A DNA stretch of 52,425 nt from Flavobacterium sp. (GTDB lineage: Bacteria; Bacteroidota; Bacteroidia; Flavobacteriales; Flavobacteriaceae), in the NCBI RefSeq assembly GCF_004211145.1, contig NZ_SEBS01000026.1, forward strand, positions 1-52,425. The letters are read 5' to 3'. The first letter of the stretch is position 1. The number at the start of each line of letters is the position of its first letter. Below the pieces are notes generated by a model. It had not been told where the DNA came from, did no database searches, and was given only the letters and a program-made list of their open reading frames with translations. Positions 52,313 to 52,425 of the stretch are shown one piece after another. The position numbers were made by a program, and so were the translations under genes.

Positions 52313-52425
52313 AGTGCCTGAGTGCCTGAGTGCCTGAGTGCCTGAGTGCCTGAGTGCCTGAGTGCCTGAGTGCCTGAGTGCCTGAGTGCCTGAGTGCCTG
52401 AGTGCCTGAGTGCCTGAGTGCCTGA
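52313..52425 (+). repeat. Tandem array of the 8-base unit AGTGCCTG, cut by the window edge
   Basis: Fourteen uninterrupted copies with no visible mismatch reach the right end of the window. The unit length is not a multiple of three, so it is not coding. The true length is unknown because the array runs off the edge. Confidence 0.95.

Overview
The window looks like a chromosomal segment of a Flavobacteriaceae (Bacteroidota) bacterium, most likely Flavobacterium or a close relative. The evidence is: two proteins with the type IX secretion (T9SS) type-B C-terminal sorting domain; 2TM-domain and LytTR signalling genes; heme A synthase, Mqo, a DUF5606 protein and a DUF2490 protein of flavobacterial type; promoters of the Bacteroidota form TTTG-N~20-TAnnTTTG; and many flavobacterial intergenic repeats. 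There is no rRNA, tRNA, CRISPR array, prophage or recognisable transposase.

Layout. 1-3.0 kb: an orphan histidine kinase divergent from typA. 3.0-12.6 kb, minus strand: an ABC-2 exporter, two T9SS type-B surface proteins (choice-of-anchor L and IgGFc-binding-like) and a secreted esterase, closed by a strong terminator. 12.7-16.3 kb: a lipoprotein, a six-copy palindromic repeat array, an NdpA-like nucleoid protein, an inverted-repeat element carrying a four-helix-bundle (S23/IVP-like) gene, and a pRiA4b ORF-3-like protein. 16.4-22.5 kb: a surface beta-helix lipoprotein, a small helical secreted protein, an outer-membrane barrel protein and a TonB-dependent receptor. 22.7-26.2 kb: a LytS/LytTR signalling cluster with three tandem 2TM domains, one fused to the kinase. 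26.2-31.8 kb: DUF2490, CsbD, an operon from CCA-adding enzyme to heme A synthase, an inverted-repeat element carrying a GxxExxY (PDDEXK-like) gene, and the Sua5/TsaC gene. 31.8-37.7 kb: a cell-surface glycan (LPS-core-like) cluster with rhamnosyl-type transferase, pyruvyl transferase, InaA-like kinase, GT2 and GT9. 37.8-52.4 kb: dapD, VOC, methyltransferase, META/NlpE lipoprotein, a nonsense-interrupted winged-helix gene, HxlR/azoreductase, ruvX, mqo plus a HAD phosphatase, FUSC, def and DUF5606.

The most unusual signal is not in the ordinary genes. At least ten intergenic spaces are filled by 'word-repeat' elements: short words repeated in two inverted arms, each family using its own word. 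They often run exactly from the stop codon of one gene to the start or stop codon of the next. Two of them carry one small gene each (four-helix bundle at 15.3 kb, GxxExxY at 30.7 kb). Each of those has an ORF-less relative with the same word elsewhere in the window (22.5 kb and 36.0 kb). This recalls RAYT/REPIN or autonomous/MITE relationships, but no transposase is present. Two copies of a structured RNA-like element (Flavo-1-like, with compensatory stem changes) lie at 34.0 and 50.7 kb.

Functions are read from motifs and remembered families. No database search was run.
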